Source: Ramlibacter sp. (GTDB lineage: Bacteria; Pseudomonadota; Gammaproteobacteria; Burkholderiales; Burkholderiaceae). Taken from it: DNA of 8,510 nt. The position numbers and the translations under genes were made by a program. The notes under the pieces are model-generated. The model was not told the origin of the DNA, did no database searches, and saw only the letters and a list, made by a program, of their open reading frames with translations. Of this stretch, positions 6,781 through 8,510 are shown piece after piece. Every line of letters begins with the position of its first letter. The stretch's first letter is position 1. The DNA lies in assembly GCA_014376915.1 (NCBI GenBank), contig JACMQP010000004.1, forward strand, positions 1-8,510. The letters run 5' to 3'.

Positions 6781-7542
6781 CTATCGGCCGATCAAAAACA
6801 CCGCTGGCGTGTCGTTGCCCAGCGGCGCCGGCAGTTGCTTCCAGGCTTTGACCGGCAGGCTTCGATTCAGCGCATTGGGCAGCGTAAGGCCGCCGCTGAC
6901 GGCGAGCCTGGTATTCGGTTGCAGGGTTTGCACCAGCGCCTGCCACAACGGCGCGTTCCGGTACGGCGTTTCGATGAACAGCTGGCTCTGGCCGCTTTTG
7001 AGCGCCAGCGCCTCGAGCTCGCGGATGCGGCGGCTGCGTTCGGCCGAGTCCTGCGGCAGGTAGCCCACGAAAGCGAAGTTCTGGCCGTTGAGGCCACTGG
7101 CGGCCAGCGCCAGCAGCAGCGAGACCGGCCCCACCAGCGGAACCACCTCGATCCCAATGTCGTGCGCAGCGCGCGCCACCGAGGAGCCGGGATCGGCTAC
7201 CGCCGGCATCCCTGCTTCGCTGAGCAGGCCGATGTCATGGCCTTCCAGCGCCGCGGCCAGCAGCGGCTTCGCATCGAAATTTCCTCCGTGATCGCCTTTC
7301 TTGTGGACCTCCCGGGGCAGCTCGGTAATCAGTTGCTCCTGCAGCGGCGCGGCCAGCGGATGCAGTTCGTGGACGCGCTTGAGATAGGCACGCGCCGACT
7401 TCGCGTTTTCGCAGATCCAGTGGGTGAGCTGGGCTGCCTGGGCCAGGGTAGCGTCGGGGAGCGCGTCGCGCAGTGGCGCCTGCACCGAGCAGCCGAAGTC
7501 CAGCGGCGCCGGCACCAGGAAGAGCCTGCCTGGCCCGCTCAC
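6781..7542 (-). CDS. RsmI-like SAM-dependent methyltransferase
   Basis: Tetrapyrrole-methylase-fold (class III) methyltransferase, 253 residues, related to RsmI, which 2'-O-methylates C1402 of 16S rRNA. Family features: an N-terminal strand GRLFLVPAPLDFG (5-17) where RsmI has VATPIGNLGD, LSEAGMPAVADPG (107-119) corresponding to the DAGTPxxSDPG SAM-pocket motif, VPLVGPVSLLLALAASGL (134-151), and FVGYLPQ (158-164). Because the N-terminal motif is LDFG rather than IGNLGD and there is an extra LTHWICENAKSARAYLKR segment (39-56), I think it is a paralogue conserved in betaproteobacteria rather than RsmI itself; its target is unknown. The start is GTG 7542, overlapping the upstream Maf stop as GTGA, so the two are cotranscribed. 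Its stop lies 16 bp from the convergent S49 stop, with no visible terminator. Confidence 0.85.
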   Translation of the reverse strand: MSGPGRLFLVPAPLDFGCSVQAPLRDALPDATLAQAAQLTHWICENAKSARAYLKRVHELHPLAAPLQEQLITELPREVHKKGDHGGNFDAKPLLAAALEGHDIGLLSEAGMPAVADPGSSVARAAHDIGIEVVPLVGPVSLLLALAASGLNGQNFAFVGYLPQDSAERSRRIRELEALALKSGQSQLFIETPYRNAPLWQALVQTLQPNTRLAVSGGLTLPNALNRSLPVKAWKQLPAPLGNDTPAVFLIGR

Positions 7543-8156
7543 AGCAGCTTCACGCCGGCAGCGCGCAGCATCCGGCAAGTCCGGATCAGCGGCAGGCCGA
7601 CCAGCGCCGTCGGGTCGTCGCTGTCGATCGCGTCCAGCAGGGCGATGCCCAGGCCTTCACTCCTGGCGCTGCCAGCGCAGTCGTAAGGCTGTTCGGCACG
7701 CAGGTAGGCCTCGATCTCGGCATCGCCCAGGTCACGAAACTGCACCCGCACCGGCGCGAGGTCGACCGCTTCGAAGCCGCTGCCGTGACACACCACCGCA
7801 ACCGCCGTCTGGAACACGACGCTGCGCCCCCGCATCCGGCGCAATTGTTCGACCGCGCGGTCATGGCCGCCCGGCTTGCCGAGCGCGACGCCGTCGAGGT
7901 CCGCGACCTGGTCGGAACCGATGACCACCGCGTCGGGGAAGCGCCTCGCGACCGCGTGGGCCTTGGCCAGCGCCAGCCGCAAGGCGATGGTGCGCGGGCT
8001 TTCGCCCGGGAGTGCGCTTTCGTCCACGTCCGGCGCCGCGACGTCGAAGTGCAGGAGCAGGCGCTCCATCAGCTCGCGCCGGTAACGGGAGGTCGAGCCC
8101 AGCACCACGGGCCGCGAAGCCGGTGCGCGAGTGGGAAGAGGTGCGTCCGCAGTCAT
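7539..8156 (-). CDS. yceF: Maf-family nucleotide pyrophosphatase, YceF type
   Basis: Hydrolyses a noncanonical nucleoside triphosphate to the monophosphate and pyrophosphate; E. coli YceF prefers 7-methyl-GTP. The 205-residue product has the Maf N-terminal loop VVLGSTSRYRRELMERL (17-33), VDESALPGESP (44-54), catalytic D82 in GSDQVADLDG with GKP (93-95), and the C-terminal CAGSARSEGLGIAL (160-173) and DPTALVGLPLI (181-191). The LDG and CAGSxxSEGxGI signatures match YceF better than the dTTP/UTP-type YhdE branch, and divergence from yceD agrees. The first 15 residues are a non-conserved extension. ATG 8156 lies only 25 bp from the yceD start; AGAGAA on the minus strand is a weak ribosome site. 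First gene of a pair with the RsmI-like methyltransferase. Confidence 0.92.
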   Translation of the reverse strand: MTADAPLPTRAPASRPVVLGSTSRYRRELMERLLLHFDVAAPDVDESALPGESPRTIALRLALAKAHAVARRFPDAVVIGSDQVADLDGVALGKPGGHDRAVEQLRRMRGRSVVFQTAVAVVCHGSGFEAVDLAPVRVQFRDLGDAEIEAYLRAEQPYDCAGSARSEGLGIALLDAIDSDDPTALVGLPLIRTCRMLRAAGVKLL

Positions 8157-8169
8157 GCATCGATTCTCT

Positions 8170-8175
8170 TACACT
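8170..8175 (+). promoter_or_regulatory. Candidate -10 box of yceD
   Basis: TACACT ends 6 nt before the yceD ATG, which would place the transcription start at or near the A of the ATG. There is no Shine-Dalgarno before that ATG and no convincing -35, so a leaderless yceD transcript is a possibility rather than a firm call. The 25-bp gap must also serve the divergent yceF gene. Confidence 0.3.
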
Positions 8176-8181
8176 CGACGG

Positions 8182-8510
8182 ATGAATAAGGAGTTCGACC
8201 CGAAGCGTCTCGACGTCAAGGCGTTCGCGGAGGACGCGGAACAACTGGCGGGCGAGGATCGGCTGGGCAACCACTCGCGCCTGATGGCGGAGACCGGCGG
8301 CCGCGGCGCGGATGCGCCCCTGGCCTGGTCTGCCAGTGGCGAACTGCGCAACGCCGGCCATGTGCATCCTGAAATCTGGCTGCACCTGCAAGCCCATGCG
8401 GTGCTGTCGCTGACCTGCCAGCGCTGTCTGGCGCCGGTGGAATTGCCGGTGCAGGTGGAACGCCCGTTCCGGTTCGTGACGGACGAGGCCGCCGCGATGG
8501 CGCAGGACGA
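8182..8510 (+). CDS. yceD: YceD family (DUF177) protein, 3' end outside window
   Basis: Conserved small protein linked to large-subunit rRNA accumulation; in bacteria and plastids the family is required for normal 23S rRNA levels, and the gene is nearly always next to rpmF (ribosomal protein L32). The first 109 codons are present, starting MNKEFDPKRLDVKAF. The diagnostic pair is C79-Q-R-C82 in SLTCQRCLAPVELPVQV, the CxxC of DUF177. Family length is about 170-200 residues, so roughly half is here. AAGGAG at 8188-8193 lies inside the coding sequence with no start codon after it, so it is not a ribosome site. rpmF and plsX are expected immediately beyond the window. Confidence 0.9.
   Translation, partial: MNKEFDPKRLDVKAFAEDAEQLAGEDRLGNHSRLMAETGGRGADAPLAWSASGELRNAGHVHPEIWLHLQAHAVLSLTCQRCLAPVELPVQVERPFRFVTDEAAAMAQD

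Noticed and set aside
6765..6800. Possible bidirectional terminator between the S49 and methyltransferase genes (CGGCC at 6776-6780, GGCCG at 6786-6790)
   Set aside because: Stem of only 5 bp, and no T-tract follows it on either strand.
6550..7924. Plus-strand frames opposite the methyltransferase and yceF genes
   Set aside because: The minus-strand genes have complete family motifs; these frames run across two gene boundaries and resemble nothing.
8188..8193. AAGGAG as a Shine-Dalgarno for a later yceD start
   Set aside because: No ATG, GTG or TTG follows in frame at a suitable distance; it is coding sequence (Lys-Glu) of YceD.

Overview
The window looks like a core chromosomal segment of a GC-rich betaproteobacterium. 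Burkholderiales is very likely and the family Comamonadaceae probable. This rests on the protein character (RNase E with a long Arg/Gly/Glu/Pro-rich tail, Burkholderiales-type RluC, YceF and YceD), strong G/C bias at third codon positions, and an intergenic repeat at 5281-5363 of a kind I recall from Comamonadaceae genomes. I see no phage, transposon, CRISPR, tRNA or rRNA.

Layout: (1) 1-3059, minus strand: rne (RNase E), complete at the N-terminus and cut at the left edge just before its C-terminus. (2) 3060-3631: a gene-free interval of about 570 bp. I read it mainly as the long, hairpin-rich 5' leader of rne, with a TATAAT box on the minus strand overlapping the divergent rluC start. (3) 3632-6764, plus strand: a tight four-gene run of rluC (23S rRNA pseudouridine synthase), a HAD-family phosphatase, a small Rieske [2Fe-2S] protein and a membrane-anchored S49 (SppA-type) peptidase. 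The only sizeable gap, between the HAD and Rieske genes, is filled by the repeat. (4) 6781-8156, minus strand: a YceF-type Maf pyrophosphatase gene followed, with a 4-nt GTGA overlap, by an RsmI-like SAM-dependent methyltransferase. This pair converges on the S49 gene. (5) 8182-8510, plus strand: the 5' part of yceD (DUF177), which normally leads into rpmF and plsX.

The backbone rne(-) rluC(+) yceF(-) yceD(+) matches the E. coli order and orientation. The HAD, Rieske, S49 and methyltransferase genes are extra, sitting between rluC and yceF. The theme is RNA processing and ribosome biogenesis (RNase E, RluC, YceD, possibly the methyltransferase), with house-cleaning hydrolases (HAD, YceF) and an envelope protease. 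The points most worth following up are the structured rne leader, the Comamonadaceae-type repeat beside the Rieske start, and the RsmI-like paralogue of unknown substrate. I did not find a convincing wholly new system.
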